Origin: JBEKCD01 sp050015055
GTDB lineage: Archaea; Thermoproteota; Bathyarchaeia; Bathyarchaeales; Bathycorpusculaceae
Direction of reading: 5' to 3'
Assembly: GCA_050015055.1 (NCBI GenBank)
Contig: JBEKCD010000001.1
Coordinates: 180,662-244,661, forward strand
Length of the DNA stretch: 64,000 nucleotides
Shown here: positions 53,475-62,436 of the stretch, piece after piece
Layout: every line of letters starts with the position of its first letter
Numbering within the stretch: the stretch's first letter is position 1
The notes under the pieces: model-generated
Databases searched by the model: none
Told to the model about the DNA's origin: nothing
Seen by the model: the letters and a program-made list of their open reading frames with translations, nothing else
Made by a program: the position numbers and the translations under genes

Positions 53475-53655
53475 ATGACCGACATGGCGAAGAAGAGCAA
53501 CCTAAACATGGAGGAAGACACTTGAAAACAATGGTCTGCTCTTTGTCTTTCAAAAGCATGGATCAAACAGGAGAGCAAGCGAAGAAACGGCCAGAGCTGT
53601 CAAAGAATACATGAAAAAACATAGAGATGAAAGAATAGATGACGAAGGAGACTGA
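53475..53655 (+). pseudogene. Small gene with leaderless start, frameshifted
   Basis: TATA box ACTTATAAAG (53448-53457) would place transcription start at about the ATG 53475, a leaderless start. MTDMAKKSNLNMEE runs into a stop; in another frame the sequence goes on as LENNGLLFVFQKHGSNRRAS and ends DERIDDEGD with TGA 53655. Its end overlaps the next gene's ATG. Likely an operon partner of the 82-residue protein, broken by an indel. Confidence 0.45.
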
Positions 53656-53887
53656 TCAAAGCGCAAACTCGCGCAAACTAGTTAGTGTGGTCTTCGACGA
53701 AGACCAGATGAAGATTATCCGATCATTGAAAGGCTTTGGAACAGAAGACGCAGAAATAGTCAGATCAATCGTGATCGCCTACCTAAGCGAACACAACTAT
53801 ATCAAACAAGCGTCCATCGATCGCGATCGCTCAATCGAGGAATCAGACAGAAAGTACAAACTTGCTCGCGCAGGCGGCAACTTCTGA
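53639..53887 (+). CDS. Ribbon-helix-helix-like small protein
   Basis: 82 residues. LVSVVFDEDQMKIIRSLKGF and AEIVRSIVIAYLSEHNYI fit a short strand followed by two helices, as in CopG/MetJ-type regulators. The C-terminal RDRSIEESDRKYKLARAGGN is charged. The ATG overlaps the end of the frameshifted partner upstream, so the pair may have been a toxin-antitoxin-like module (inference). Confidence 0.5.
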   Translation: MTKETDQSANSRKLVSVVFDEDQMKIIRSLKGFGTEDAEIVRSIVIAYLSEHNYIKQASIDRDRSIEESDRKYKLARAGGNF

Positions 53888-54091
53888 ATCGATTTATTGC
53901 AAAACTCAAAGCCACAACGCGCTAAAGAAAAACTTCAGAAAAGATCGCAGAAAAGCGCACGCTCTAGTCTCATCTGTTTCAAGGTTTCTTTTCTCATCGA
54001 ATCTTGAAGTGCTCGGCCTATTCCTCTGCTGAATGAAGCAACAAGGGCAAGTCATCGAAAAAGAGAGATGAGATTTGTTTGACTAAGCACT

Positions 54092-54427
54092 CTACGGATG
54101 ACAGCTATCGTTGACTTTGCCCGTGCGAAATCTTTGCTTGAGCTCTCCAGAGAGCCCCAGGATTTCCTTGCCTTTCTCGTCGGGCACTATTTCATGTACC
54201 CCCGAGATTTGGTAGGGCAAGAACATGCTTATGTTTCTGAAGGTAGTTTCCGAATCTTTTTCGCCAATTGCGTACCCTGATGTTCCGTCCAGAAAGAAGC
54301 CGAACTCTTTGATTTCGCCCTTCTTCAAGAGGCTGTCTATTCCTTCTCTCAATTTTGAAAGCTTAGCGGGATCCTTGGGCCATGATGCTGACGGGTTCTG
54401 ATGCCACAATACCAAGAATCTGGTCAA
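54092..54427 (-). CDS. Hypothetical alpha-beta protein
   Basis: The frame is open to 54478, but a TATA box (CGCTTATAAG on the minus strand, near 54480) implies a start further in; TTG 54427 behind AGGGGTG gives about 111 residues. MTRFLVLWHQNPSASWP, LREGIDSLLKKGEIKEFGFF, MFLPYQISGVHEIVPDEKG. Single domain, ferredoxin-like by pattern (muconolactone-isomerase-like guess). Unknown function. Confidence 0.5.
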   Translation of the reverse strand: MTRFLVLWHQNPSASWPKDPAKLSKLREGIDSLLKKGEIKEFGFFLDGTSGYAIGEKDSETTFRNISMFLPYQISGVHEIVPDEKGKEILGLSGELKQRFRTGKVNDSCHP

Positions 54428-54656
54428 AAACACCCCTGCTATTAGCACGCCGCGCTTAAGCGCGTAAACTCCATACACTTATAAGCGGGTATGCACATGA
54501 TGTTATATAAGGATAAGCTAAAAGGATTGATGTACAATGATAACCGAAACAAGAGCAATGATTGGCATATGGCAATTTGCTTATTGGAAGAACAGCTGAC
54601 ACGTGCGAATCGTGACTAACAAATTGAAGCAATACAAAAACAGGTTGGTAATTGAA

Positions 54657-54800
54657 ATGGGGCGAATTTGCGTGGAGCTTCCAGATGAGCTGGAGAAGAA
54701 GCTTAGGTTCAAAGCCATCGAGAGATTTGGCGGCAAAAAAGGCGACCTATCTAAGGCTGTCGAAGAATCTGTAAGAACATGGGTTGCCCAAGACAAATAG
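54657..54800 (+). CDS. Ribbon-helix-helix/CopG-like small protein
   Basis: ATG 54657 gives 47 residues: MGRICVELPDELEKKLRFKA then GGKKGDLSKAVEESVRTWV, a strand and two helices as in antitoxin-type RHH regulators. GTG 54603 is an alternative start. A TATA box TTATATAAG lies about 150 bases upstream. Confidence 0.55.
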   Translation: MGRICVELPDELEKKLRFKAIERFGGKKGDLSKAVEESVRTWVAQDK

Positions 54801-55026
54801 ATGCGCGAACAATTCCATACATCATGACTGGCCCCCTCAACAAAAGCTCCACGCTTCGAGTTTGTCTTCAACTCACTAGCAAGTAACTTTCTTGGGAGAA
54901 AGGGCTGTTCCGGCTCGGCGAAAGACTCTTTTTCGGCCTTCTTTCGCTTTAGCACAGCTATACGCATACTCTTTATTCCACTACTCGCGCGTTTTGGGTT
55001 TTGTACAAGACTTTAGCTGCACACAT

Positions 55027-55260
55027 TTACTCGTCTTGAGTTTCAAGTTCCGAGACTATGTCTTCTGCAGTCTTTTTGTTAGCAAGCCAGTCAAAGAACA
55101 GTTGCCAAGACCTCTCACGTTCGCCCCTCATGATTGACTCCAAAAGCTTCTGAAAGAACAAAAATGCTACATCTTCTGGCAGTTTCATAAGTTTTTCATG
55201 CGCTGCGTTTTCCAAGTCCTCGAAGAATTTCACTTGAGCCTCTTTTGTCTCCTTTTCCAT
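55027..55260 (-). CDS. Small helical acidic protein
   Basis: 77 residues with GGGGA before the ATG. MEKETKEAQVKFFEDLENAA, FLFFQKLLESIMRGERERSW and an acidic end. All helix. No family known. Confidence 0.5.
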   Translation of the reverse strand: MEKETKEAQVKFFEDLENAAHEKLMKLPEDVAFLFFQKLLESIMRGERERSWQLFFDWLANKKTAEDIVSELETQDE

Positions 55261-55368
55261 TTTATCCCCTTTTCCTAACCAACATTTGGCGGACGCTCGA
55301 AGTGCTGCATGGAGATTCTTCCGTAAAGCACTTAGTTAGACCCTGGTTACTCTTCTGAGTTTGGGTTT

Positions 55369-55386
55369 GGGATAAAACTTTGCGCC
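55369..55386. repeat. GGGATAAA-type palindrome, copy 4
   Basis: GGGATAAAACTTTGCGCC, about 80 bases upstream of the single-helix protein at 55468. Confidence 0.55.
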
Positions 55387-55467
55387 AAATCAACGATTTC
55401 TGAATATTATTTACCGAGATAGTCTTATTAGAGGCGGGCGGCAGAGCTATCCCTGGGGAAGTCTACC

Positions 55468-55614
55468 TTGGGGATTGACCCTTTGGTCTTGGTAGTCATT
55501 GTCCTGGTAATCGGCATAGTTCTGGCGGTATTAGCCTTTGTTTTTTATCGGAGGAGTTTTGCCAGACGGGAAGCTACGCACTCGCCTCCACGACCCTCGC
55601 CAAGGCCTCAATAG
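55468..55614 (+). CDS. 48-residue single-helix membrane protein
   Basis: TTG 55468, with GGGGAAG six bases upstream. MGIDPLVLVVIVLVIGIVLA opens a single hydrophobic helix, followed by a basic, Pro/Arg-rich tail (RRSFARREATHSPPRPSPRP). N-out orientation likely by the positive-inside rule. Confidence 0.5.
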   Translation: MGIDPLVLVVIVLVIGIVLAVLAFVFYRRSFARREATHSPPRPSPRPQ

Positions 55615-55629
55615 GCAGCGTCGCTGGTT

Positions 55630-55645
55630 AGACAAAGCTTTACCC
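55630..55645. repeat. GGGATAAA-type palindrome, copy 5 (half)
   Basis: GACAAAGCTTTACCCC keeps the AAAGCTTTA core and one arm. It lies about 45 bases before the next small gene. Confidence 0.45.
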
Positions 55646-55688
55646 CAGAAGAGTTTCTGAAAAAACTGGCTGAACTGGAGGATCGCAA

Positions 55689-55882
55689 ATGACGTCAAGA
55701 GGATACATAGATTTCAACTGTGATTACTGGTGCTGGCGCGCGCGAGAATCCCCAAAGCAGAGTTGAGCAATCTGAAGAGAGTAGTCAGGGGAATTGAAGA
55801 AAGAGGATGGCTCCAGTTGTTATGTGCAGCATGTGGAAAACCGTTGTCGCTAGAATTCAGGCCATGCGCCTATTGTGGCTAG
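55689..55882 (+). pseudogene. Zinc-ribbon gene broken inside a GC repeat
   Basis: ATG 55689 (GGAGG upstream) encodes MTSRGYIDFNCDYWCWRARE and soon stops. Removing one GC dinucleotide from the tract at 55736-55744 restores a protein of about 63 residues that continues IPKAELSNLKRVVRGIEERG, then LLCAACGKPL and PCAYCG: four CxxC-type cysteines. The frame from GTG 55730 is open to 55882. Likely broken by slippage or insertion in the alternating GC run. Confidence 0.55.
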
Positions 55883-56018
55883 AGTGTGAAACTACCCTGA
55901 GAGTTCATGGCAGCAAAAGCATACAGGTAAACACGCTACTCTCAACATCAGTCAGCCCAAAAGAAGTGCCTTGAACAGAAAGCGCGCCTGGGTTACCATT
56001 TTCTTAGGCATCTCCTTA

Positions 56019-57926
56019 TCACTTTTTGTAGGCGCGTTCCAGTCTCTTCTTGACGAGTTCACTCACTGATGCCGCGTTGGCTTTGCCTCGAACTTCTTTC
56101 ATGACCATGCCTATCAGTGGTCCGAAGGCGTTTGCTCTCCACTCTTGAATCAACGTTCTGTTTCGTTCTATTAAAGAGTCGACGATCTTTTCAAGTTCTT
56201 CGCTGGAAAGCATCTTCAGGCCAATGTCGTTGATTGCGTCGTCCACAGTGCTGTTTTCATGTTGTGAAAGCCAGCTGACGATTTCAGGGACAGCCTCTTT
56301 TGTCAATCTTCCCGAACCCACGGCTCTGAAGACTTCTCTTATTTGATTGTCAGAGACCTTTTCAACGCGGACACCGTCACGTTTCAGTGCTTTCGCCGTT
56401 TCTGTCATGAAAGCGGCCACGGTAGTCGGCGAAACTTTGCTCTCTTTAACGATGGTTTCGAACAATTCACCGTACTCAGAATCAAGAATTTGCTTAGCCA
56501 ATTTCTGATTCAGCTCATACGTTTTGGTCAGCCGCTCGAGTTTCTGTTCTGGGAGTTCTGGCAGCCTGAGGCTAACTCTTCCCACGTAGTCTTCGGTTAT
56601 CTGTATGGGAGGAATGTCAGTTTCTGGATACATTCTTGCTGCTCCCGGGCGGGGCCTCATGTACCTGGTCGTTCCGTCAGCGTTTGGCGCACGAGTCTCC
56701 GCCGGCACGCCTTTCAAGGCTTCTCGTGCTCTTTCCAAAACGGCCCTCAACGCGTCCCTAGCGTTTTCAGCCTTGTCGGCAACGAACACCACCGCGTCCT
56801 CATCCTCTGCTTTGACCGTTTTCCTCAGTTCTTCAACTTCCTCTGCCGTTATGCCGTACGCTGGCATTTCATCTGTGTGAAATATGCCGCCGACTCTTCC
56901 CCAGAATCTGGCTCTGTCAGCCATTTCTGTTCCGAGGCGGAACCCCGGCATCAGCTCCCGCTTCAAGAAATCTCTGAATTTTGCCAGTTTAACCGCTAGA
57001 ACCTGTTGGTTGGCATCCAAGGCTTTGCGGATAACCTTGCACTTTGTCTGCTTGAAAACGTGGCTGATGTCGAAGGATTCTTCTTTCAGATTCTCCTGTT
57101 TCACCGCTGTTCTGTTCAGTTCTTCAGCTATTCCTATGAGGTTTATTTGTCGCTGAACTTCGTACTCCACGACCAGAGGGACAAGGTCAAGCTCTTGGAG
57201 GCCCTTGATCTCCATGAGCGCACCGTTGGGAATCGATATGTTTATGTCCTGGCGGATGGTGCCCAAACCTCGAATCACTTTCCCAGTAGCCCTCAAGATT
57301 CTTCCGATGGCAAGAGCAACTTCCTCTGCTTCCTTCGGCGACTTTATGACAGGCGCGGTTGCAATCTCTATCAGTGGTATGCCCAGCCGATCGATGCGAT
57401 AACGGGTTACATTCCCTCCTTCCTCGCTGGTCTTTCTCGCCGCGTCCTCTTCCAAACCTGCGTGTTGAATCGGAACGGTTTTTTCTCCCACTTTTATTTC
57501 GCCGTCCAAGGCTATTACACAGGTTCTCTGGAAGCCTGTCGTGTTGGATCCGTCTATCACCGTTTTCCGCATCACGTGAATCTCGTCAACAGGTTTGGCC
57601 TTCATCATCAGAGCCACAGTCAGAACCGTTTCGACGGCTTCAGGATTCAACGGGTGAGGCGGCTCCTCGTCCATTTCAACAAGGCATGACGTTGCTCTGT
57701 TGGCTTCGTAGAGGATTTTCACTCCTTTCTGAAACTCAAAATAAGCCGCGGGATCAACTTGGCCGAGCTCGCTTTGAGTAGGTCTGAGTCCGCGGAGAAA
57801 AGTTATCTCTGGCTCTTCCTTGAAAAGTTCCGGCCTGCAACTGCAGAACAACTTCGCAGAAGTATCAAGTTGCTGGTGGATTTCCAGCCCGACTTTCAAC
57901 CCGACCTTCTCATAATCTATTTCCAT
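56019..57926 (-). CDS. gatE: Glu-tRNA(Gln) amidotransferase subunit E
   Basis: 635 residues. GatE activates the glutamyl-tRNA and, with GatD's ammonia, turns misacylated Glu-tRNA-Gln into Gln-tRNA-Gln in archaea. Motifs: GLEIHQQLDTSAKLFCSC, EEPPHPLNPEA, DGSNTTGFQRT, QDINISIPNG, the AspRS-like insert (about 270-400) that distinguishes GatE from GatB, YPETDIPP, and the C-terminal tRNA-binding YqeY-like domain. It follows gatD by 28 bases. Confidence 0.95.
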   Translation of the reverse strand: MEIDYEKVGLKVGLEIHQQLDTSAKLFCSCRPELFKEEPEITFLRGLRPTQSELGQVDPAAYFEFQKGVKILYEANRATSCLVEMDEEPPHPLNPEAVETVLTVALMMKAKPVDEIHVMRKTVIDGSNTTGFQRTCVIALDGEIKVGEKTVPIQHAGLEEDAARKTSEEGGNVTRYRIDRLGIPLIEIATAPVIKSPKEAEEVALAIGRILRATGKVIRGLGTIRQDINISIPNGALMEIKGLQELDLVPLVVEYEVQRQINLIGIAEELNRTAVKQENLKEESFDISHVFKQTKCKVIRKALDANQQVLAVKLAKFRDFLKRELMPGFRLGTEMADRARFWGRVGGIFHTDEMPAYGITAEEVEELRKTVKAEDEDAVVFVADKAENARDALRAVLERAREALKGVPAETRAPNADGTTRYMRPRPGAARMYPETDIPPIQITEDYVGRVSLRLPELPEQKLERLTKTYELNQKLAKQILDSEYGELFETIVKESKVSPTTVAAFMTETAKALKRDGVRVEKVSDNQIREVFRAVGSGRLTKEAVPEIVSWLSQHENSTVDDAINDIGLKMLSSEELEKIVDSLIERNRTLIQEWRANAFGPLIGMVMKEVRGKANAASVSELVKKRLERAYKK

Positions 57927-57954
57927 TCAATCACCCCTTCAAATCCACGCTTGG

Positions 57955-59277
57955 TCATTCTGGAACGGTCCGCGCTGAGATTTCTCCTGCAACATTGGTC
58001 TTCAGAAGTTTCTTTGCCTCATCCACATCTTTTGTTTGACCTAAGACCCACATGAGCTTAACAAGAGCTGTCTCGGGAAGCATGTCCTCTAACGGGATCA
58101 CGCCCTGAGCCTGCAGGTCGCGGCCTGCATCATAAACGTTCATGTTCACCCTCCCCCAGATGCACTGAGATGTCATTGCTACAACAACATCTCTCACGAC
58201 GGCTTTTCGTACAGCTCCGAAACTCTTCATGTTGATGTGGCCCAGGCCCGTTCCCTCGAGGATTATTCCCCTGTAATCTTGGTCCACAAGCCAATCTATC
58301 ACAGCTGGGTTCATACCCGGATAGAATTTGACCAGAGCAACTTTGTCGTTGAATTCAGGCTTTAACGCAAGTCTCTCTGAGTCGCTGCGTTTCTTGTAGT
58401 CCTGTGTCAGCATGGTCAATTCTCGGTTCCTTATTCTCGCTATTGGAGTTGCGTTCACGGATTTGAATGCGTCTCTCCTGCTCGTGTGGCATTTGCGAAC
58501 TTTTGTTCCTCTGTGAAACACTATGGAGTCGTCTGAGGTTGTTTCGTGCATGGCAACTGTCACTTCTGCGAAGGGTGCTCTTGCCGCTGCTGAAACGGCG
58601 CCTATGAGGTTAGTGGCTGCATCCGAACTCGGCCTGTCTGCTGAGCGCTGCGAACCCACGATTACGACTGGAAAGGGAAGGTTTTGCAGAGCGAAGCTGA
58701 GGGCTGCCGCCGTGTAGCCCATCGTGTCTGTTCCATGAGCTATGACAACCCCGTTCACGCCCTCAGCAGCCTGGTCGGCTATGGCCTTCGCGAGTTCTCC
58801 CCATTGCTGCGGGGTTATGTTCTCGCTGAAGAGACTGAAAAGAATCTGGGCGTTGATTCGCGCAATTTCTGCTAGTTCGGGCACGACGCTGTATAAGTCG
58901 CCAGCTGTCAACGCGGGTCGCACGCCACCTGTTCTGTAATCCACTCTGCTGGCTATGGTTCCGCCCGTGCTTAATATTGTGACACTTGGCAGTTGCGGGT
59001 TCTGTTCAGGTTGAGGTGGGGCTGCAAACGTGGGCTTTGTTCCTTTCCCGATTCTCTCCATCGTAGTGTCGGATGTTATTTCTATACCGATGTTGTAGCC
59101 GTTTTTCAACTTCACGACGATGTGAGTTTCGTCACCGTATTCTGACCGTGGAATCAGGGTTCCTTCGTAGACTTCTTTTTTTGTGGTTACGCGTATCATG
59201 TCACCCACATCTGCCCCGACTTTTCTTATGCTTGCCAAGGCTTCTCCCTTGTAGCCTGAAAATTCCTTCTCACTCAT
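57955..59277 (-). CDS. gatD: Glu-tRNA(Gln) amidotransferase subunit D
   Basis: 440 residues from ATG 59277, which overlaps the elp3 stop; the longer frame to 59454 is not the start. N-terminal barrel (DVGDMIRVTTKKEVYEGTLI), then the asparaginase-like glutaminase domain: VTILSTGGTIASRVDYRTGG with the first Thr, VIAHGTDTMGYTAAAL, and GSQRSADRPSSDA. It frees ammonia from glutamine or asparagine for GatE. Confidence 0.95.
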   Translation of the reverse strand: MSEKEFSGYKGEALASIRKVGADVGDMIRVTTKKEVYEGTLIPRSEYGDETHIVVKLKNGYNIGIEITSDTTMERIGKGTKPTFAAPPQPEQNPQLPSVTILSTGGTIASRVDYRTGGVRPALTAGDLYSVVPELAEIARINAQILFSLFSENITPQQWGELAKAIADQAAEGVNGVVIAHGTDTMGYTAAALSFALQNLPFPVVIVGSQRSADRPSSDAATNLIGAVSAAARAPFAEVTVAMHETTSDDSIVFHRGTKVRKCHTSRRDAFKSVNATPIARIRNRELTMLTQDYKKRSDSERLALKPEFNDKVALVKFYPGMNPAVIDWLVDQDYRGIILEGTGLGHINMKSFGAVRKAVVRDVVVAMTSQCIWGRVNMNVYDAGRDLQAQGVIPLEDMLPETALVKLMWVLGQTKDVDEAKKLLKTNVAGEISARTVPE

Positions 59278-60872
59278 TCTTGGTTCTCCAAAGTCTTTGA
59301 CATGTAAACTCCATCGCGTTTGTAGCCAAGCCGCTTGTAGTACTGTTTTGTGCCGAGCGCACTTATAACTAAAATCTTTTTTAAACCATAATCCTCTCTC
59401 GTTATTCTTTCCGCCGTGGCCAGCAAGATGTTGCCGAAACCCTTGTGCTGCCACGCTTGGTCAAAATGTTTGCCTACAGGAACTAGCGATCCGTACACGT
59501 GGAGTTCCCGTACTATGGAACACGGCTTCGCTTTTACCTCCTTTCTGTGGGCCTTTTCCGAAGGGATCCTCAGCCTCAGATAGCCTATTAGAACGTCATT
59601 CTTCGAGTCCTCCGCTGAGATGAAGATTTCCTCCCCTTCAGAAGCTTTGTATTCTGCAGTCAAGATGTCGACTTCCTTTAGCTCGGGCCTCACGCCCCCT
59701 TCTGTTCGGTGGCCTACTTCCCTGCAACGTATGCAGTTGCACTTCGTGCCTTTCTCAGCCATTTTCTGTTGCACTAGTTGTCGCAGATTGCTTCTGTTCA
59801 CGCCCGCAACGATTAGTGGGGCAGGGATGTCGCGTTGGACGCGCATAATACGCATCCATCTTGGAAAGTTCTCTTTGATTTCTGCAATAAGATCAGCTGC
59901 CTCCTCGTTCGTATACGGTCTGAATTCCTTTTCCACATACCATTTGTGGGCTCTTGTGTTCTTCAAGACCAAGCACGGATAGATCTTCATCATGTCGGGC
60001 CTGAAACGGCGGTCTGCGAATATCTTCTTGAATGCCTGCAAGTCTTTTTTTCTGTTCGAGCCGGGAAGCCCAGGCATCATGTGGTAGACTATCTTCAGTC
60101 CTGCATCTTTCATTATTCGTGTAGATTCAACAACGTCTCGAACCGTGTGTGTTCTGCCGACCAAGCGGTAGATCTTGTCGCTTGGGTTTTGGACGCCCAT
60201 TTCCACGCGGGTTACGCCCATGTTCAACATATGGTCTACGTGGGTTTCCTTGGCCCAGTCTGGCCGTGTTTCCACCGTTATGCCGACGTTGCGGATCCTG
60301 CTTTCTTCGGCGTTCTCTTTGGCCTCTTCAAGACTGCCTGATTCTTTTCCCGTTATTGCGTCGAGGCAACGTTGTACAAACCAGGTTTGATAATCCAGGG
60401 GCGTGGCGGGGAAAGTTCCGCCCATTATTATGAGTTCTATCTTGTCAACGTTGTGTCCTATGGCTTGCAATTGTTCGATGCGGGATTTGACTTGTAGGAA
60501 TGGGTTGAATTCGTTCTGCAGTCCGCGCATGGCCGCCGGCTCGAAACCAGTATAGCTTTGTGGGACACCCATAGCAGGTCCTCCGGGACAGTACGCGCAG
60601 GGTTCGGCTTGTGGACAAGGATACGGCTTCGTCATTGCAGCTACCACTGTGACCCCGGAGATTGTGCGTGTGGCCTTCCTTCTCAAGAGCGGCAATAGTC
60701 TGCGTTTCTCTTCGGCCTTAAGCAAGCGTATTATCTCGGAATTTGAGGGCACTTTCTGCAGGTGATGTCTGAGGGCAGCCTGTTTTTTTAGATAGCCCAA
60801 ATCGTGATGGCTAGGAGAGGGGCTACCCATCAGGATTTCGATGATTTCTCTCAGGGGCTTATCTGAATTCAC
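59274..60872 (-). CDS. elp3: Elp3-type tRNA uridine-34 modification enzyme
   Basis: 532 residues with radical SAM and acetyltransferase domains. SAM cluster Cys: KPYPCPQAEPCAYCPGGP near residue 90. Later VTRVEMGVQNPSDKIYRLVG, YHMMPGLPGSN and the CNCIRCREVGHR zinc-binding part. C-terminal GNAT with acetyl-CoA loop WQHKGFGNILLATAERI. Carboxymethylates U34 of tRNAs. Unusually it sits between rps7 and gatD; four-base overlap with gatD. Confidence 0.95.
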   Translation of the reverse strand: MNSDKPLREIIEILMGSPSPSHHDLGYLKKQAALRHHLQKVPSNSEIIRLLKAEEKRRLLPLLRRKATRTISGVTVVAAMTKPYPCPQAEPCAYCPGGPAMGVPQSYTGFEPAAMRGLQNEFNPFLQVKSRIEQLQAIGHNVDKIELIIMGGTFPATPLDYQTWFVQRCLDAITGKESGSLEEAKENAEESRIRNVGITVETRPDWAKETHVDHMLNMGVTRVEMGVQNPSDKIYRLVGRTHTVRDVVESTRIMKDAGLKIVYHMMPGLPGSNRKKDLQAFKKIFADRRFRPDMMKIYPCLVLKNTRAHKWYVEKEFRPYTNEEAADLIAEIKENFPRWMRIMRVQRDIPAPLIVAGVNRSNLRQLVQQKMAEKGTKCNCIRCREVGHRTEGGVRPELKEVDILTAEYKASEGEEIFISAEDSKNDVLIGYLRLRIPSEKAHRKEVKAKPCSIVRELHVYGSLVPVGKHFDQAWQHKGFGNILLATAERITREDYGLKKILVISALGTKQYYKRLGYKRDGVYMSKTLENQE

Positions 60873-61011
60873 GTTGAAGCAACCACAGCTAACTAGTGCA
60901 AAGCGTGCAAATAAACCACGCTGGGAACCAAGTTTCCCAGGGGCACTTCATTTCAAAAGCGAAAAAACCAAAAGATGCAGAGAAGTTATGTTCAACTAGA
61001 AGGGTCTTAAT

Positions 61012-61614
61012 TTATCTTGAAGCTTGTGCTACTCTCTCAATTTCGTGTCTTTTAGCGACTGCGAAGCTCTTCATGTCGTTGTTGCCTGCCAATATTAGTT
61101 CTTCGGCGAGGCATTCTTCTATGGAGCGCGGGTTGTTTACTGCTGCTTGTCTTGCTCCGTCTGCGAGGTGTCGCAAAGCCAAGTCGACTCTTCTCTGTGG
61201 TGCGACGTCCACGGAGAGGTGGTAGACGATGCCGCCCATGCTGATGCGTGTCGTGTCTTCGCAGGGTGAGGAGTTCTCGACTGCTTTGACCAACACTTCT
61301 ATCGGGTTTTTGCCTGTGCGCAAGTTGACAATCTGAAACGCGTGGTGCACCATGTTCATCACTTTGGCTTTTTTTCCAGCGTTCTTGCCAGGACGCATGA
61401 GATTGTTTGCAAGTCTTTCGACAACGTTTATACTTGCCTTGCGGAAGCGCTTGTGCTCGTGTCTTCCCATGCTGTGGGGAATAACAACGGGCTTCAGTGA
61501 AACATATCTCTGTATGCCTAAGTCTTTGACTTCGATGCCCTTGAAACTCCATTCTCCGAAAAGTCTTACTTCTTTCTCCTGTTTTTCTTCATGCTTCTGA
61601 CTCAAAACTCTCAC
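61012..61614 (-). CDS. rps7: 30S ribosomal protein S7
   Basis: Archaeal S7 (uS7), 200 residues, which begins 3' domain assembly of the small subunit. LKPVVIPHSMGRHEHKRFRK, NNLMRPGKNAGKKAKVMNMV, TGKNPIEVLVKAVENSSPCE, APQRRVDLALRHLADGARQA and a basic C-terminus match. GTG start overlaps the rps12 stop (GTGA). Confidence 0.97.
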   Translation of the reverse strand: MRVLSQKHEEKQEKEVRLFGEWSFKGIEVKDLGIQRYVSLKPVVIPHSMGRHEHKRFRKASINVVERLANNLMRPGKNAGKKAKVMNMVHHAFQIVNLRTGKNPIEVLVKAVENSSPCEDTTRISMGGIVYHLSVDVAPQRRVDLALRHLADGARQAAVNNPRSIEECLAEELILAGNNDMKSFAVAKRHEIERVAQASR

Positions 61615-62051
61615 CGGGCCGGCTTCTGTTTCCTTCCGTACACGAGCTCGTTCAAAGACACACCGTTGACTGTTATGACCTTCCAGCGCACCCCTGGGAT
61701 GTCGCCCATGCTTCTTCCACGTGAACCGCCTATTCCTTCGACCAAGACTTCATCGTGTTCATCCACGACGTTCAATGCACCGTCTCCGGGCAAAAATGCG
61801 GTGATTAGTCTCCCGTTCTTGATGAGCTGCGTTCTGACACATTTTCTAATGGCACTATTGGGCTGTTTGCTTTCTACGCCGACCTTTTCAAGAACAATGC
61901 CGCGTGCCATGGGAGACCCTTGAAGCGGGTCCGCCTTGACGTCCAGTCTCAAGATTCTGCGGTTGTAATACATGCTGCTCCAGCGGAACTTCTTGCGTTT
62001 CTCAACAAGCGCTCTCGCAGCGAATTCGCCTCTTGGAGACTTGGAACCCAT
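61611..62051 (-). CDS. rps12: 30S ribosomal protein S12
   Basis: Archaeal S12 (uS12), 146 residues, at the decoding centre. Conserved KQPNSAIRKCVRTQLIKNGR and AFLPGDGALNVVDEHDEVLV then EGIGGSRGRSMGDIPGVRW, all typical. First gene of the S12-S7 pair; the RNA polymerase genes often found upstream are not present here. Confidence 0.97.
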   Translation of the reverse strand: MGSKSPRGEFAARALVEKRKKFRWSSMYYNRRILRLDVKADPLQGSPMARGIVLEKVGVESKQPNSAIRKCVRTQLIKNGRLITAFLPGDGALNVVDEHDEVLVEGIGGSRGRSMGDIPGVRWKVITVNGVSLNELVYGRKQKPAR

Positions 62052-62271
62052 GGACCAATTTTCCTCTCGCTACGTCTAATCGCAATCCTAATATTTAAAC
62101 TGAGCTACGAAGGTTGGAAGCGTCTCCCACATGATCCCGTCCTTTTTCTTCATTCGGTCCTTGAATGGCTCACGCTGTTTCCATTCGCACGCGTCGACTT
62201 TCAACTATTATTCGAGGGTCCTGTGCAGATCTCGGACTGAGCATGGTCCAGAAAGGTTGAACGTGTAGTCT

Positions 62272-62436
62272 TCAGCCTTGTTTACACCATTCTGAACCAG
62301 TTATTCTCTTGAAAATGCTCTGCAACATCCTGTCTGTGTGTGAATCGGGGTCATAACCGTAAACTTCGAAGTTCTCCCTTACGAGCTCCGCGATCTGGGC
62401 GAGTTCTTCATCAGTGAATTCCACCTTGGATTTCAT
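62272..62436 (-). CDS. 54-residue small protein
   Basis: ATG 62436 to TGA. MKSKVEFTDEELAQIAELVR, then ENFEVYGYDPDSHTDRML, which looks like a compact helical protein. Its ATG overlaps the TGA of an upstream frame (62433-62681) that I do not fully trust. No family recognised. Confidence 0.5.
   Translation of the reverse strand: MKSKVEFTDEELAQIAELVRENFEVYGYDPDSHTDRMLQSIFKRITGSEWCKQG

Noticed and set aside
54581..54967. 128-residue minus frame
   Set aside because: It is antisense to the RHH-like gene, and its composition (Ser/Phe runs) is that of a shadow.
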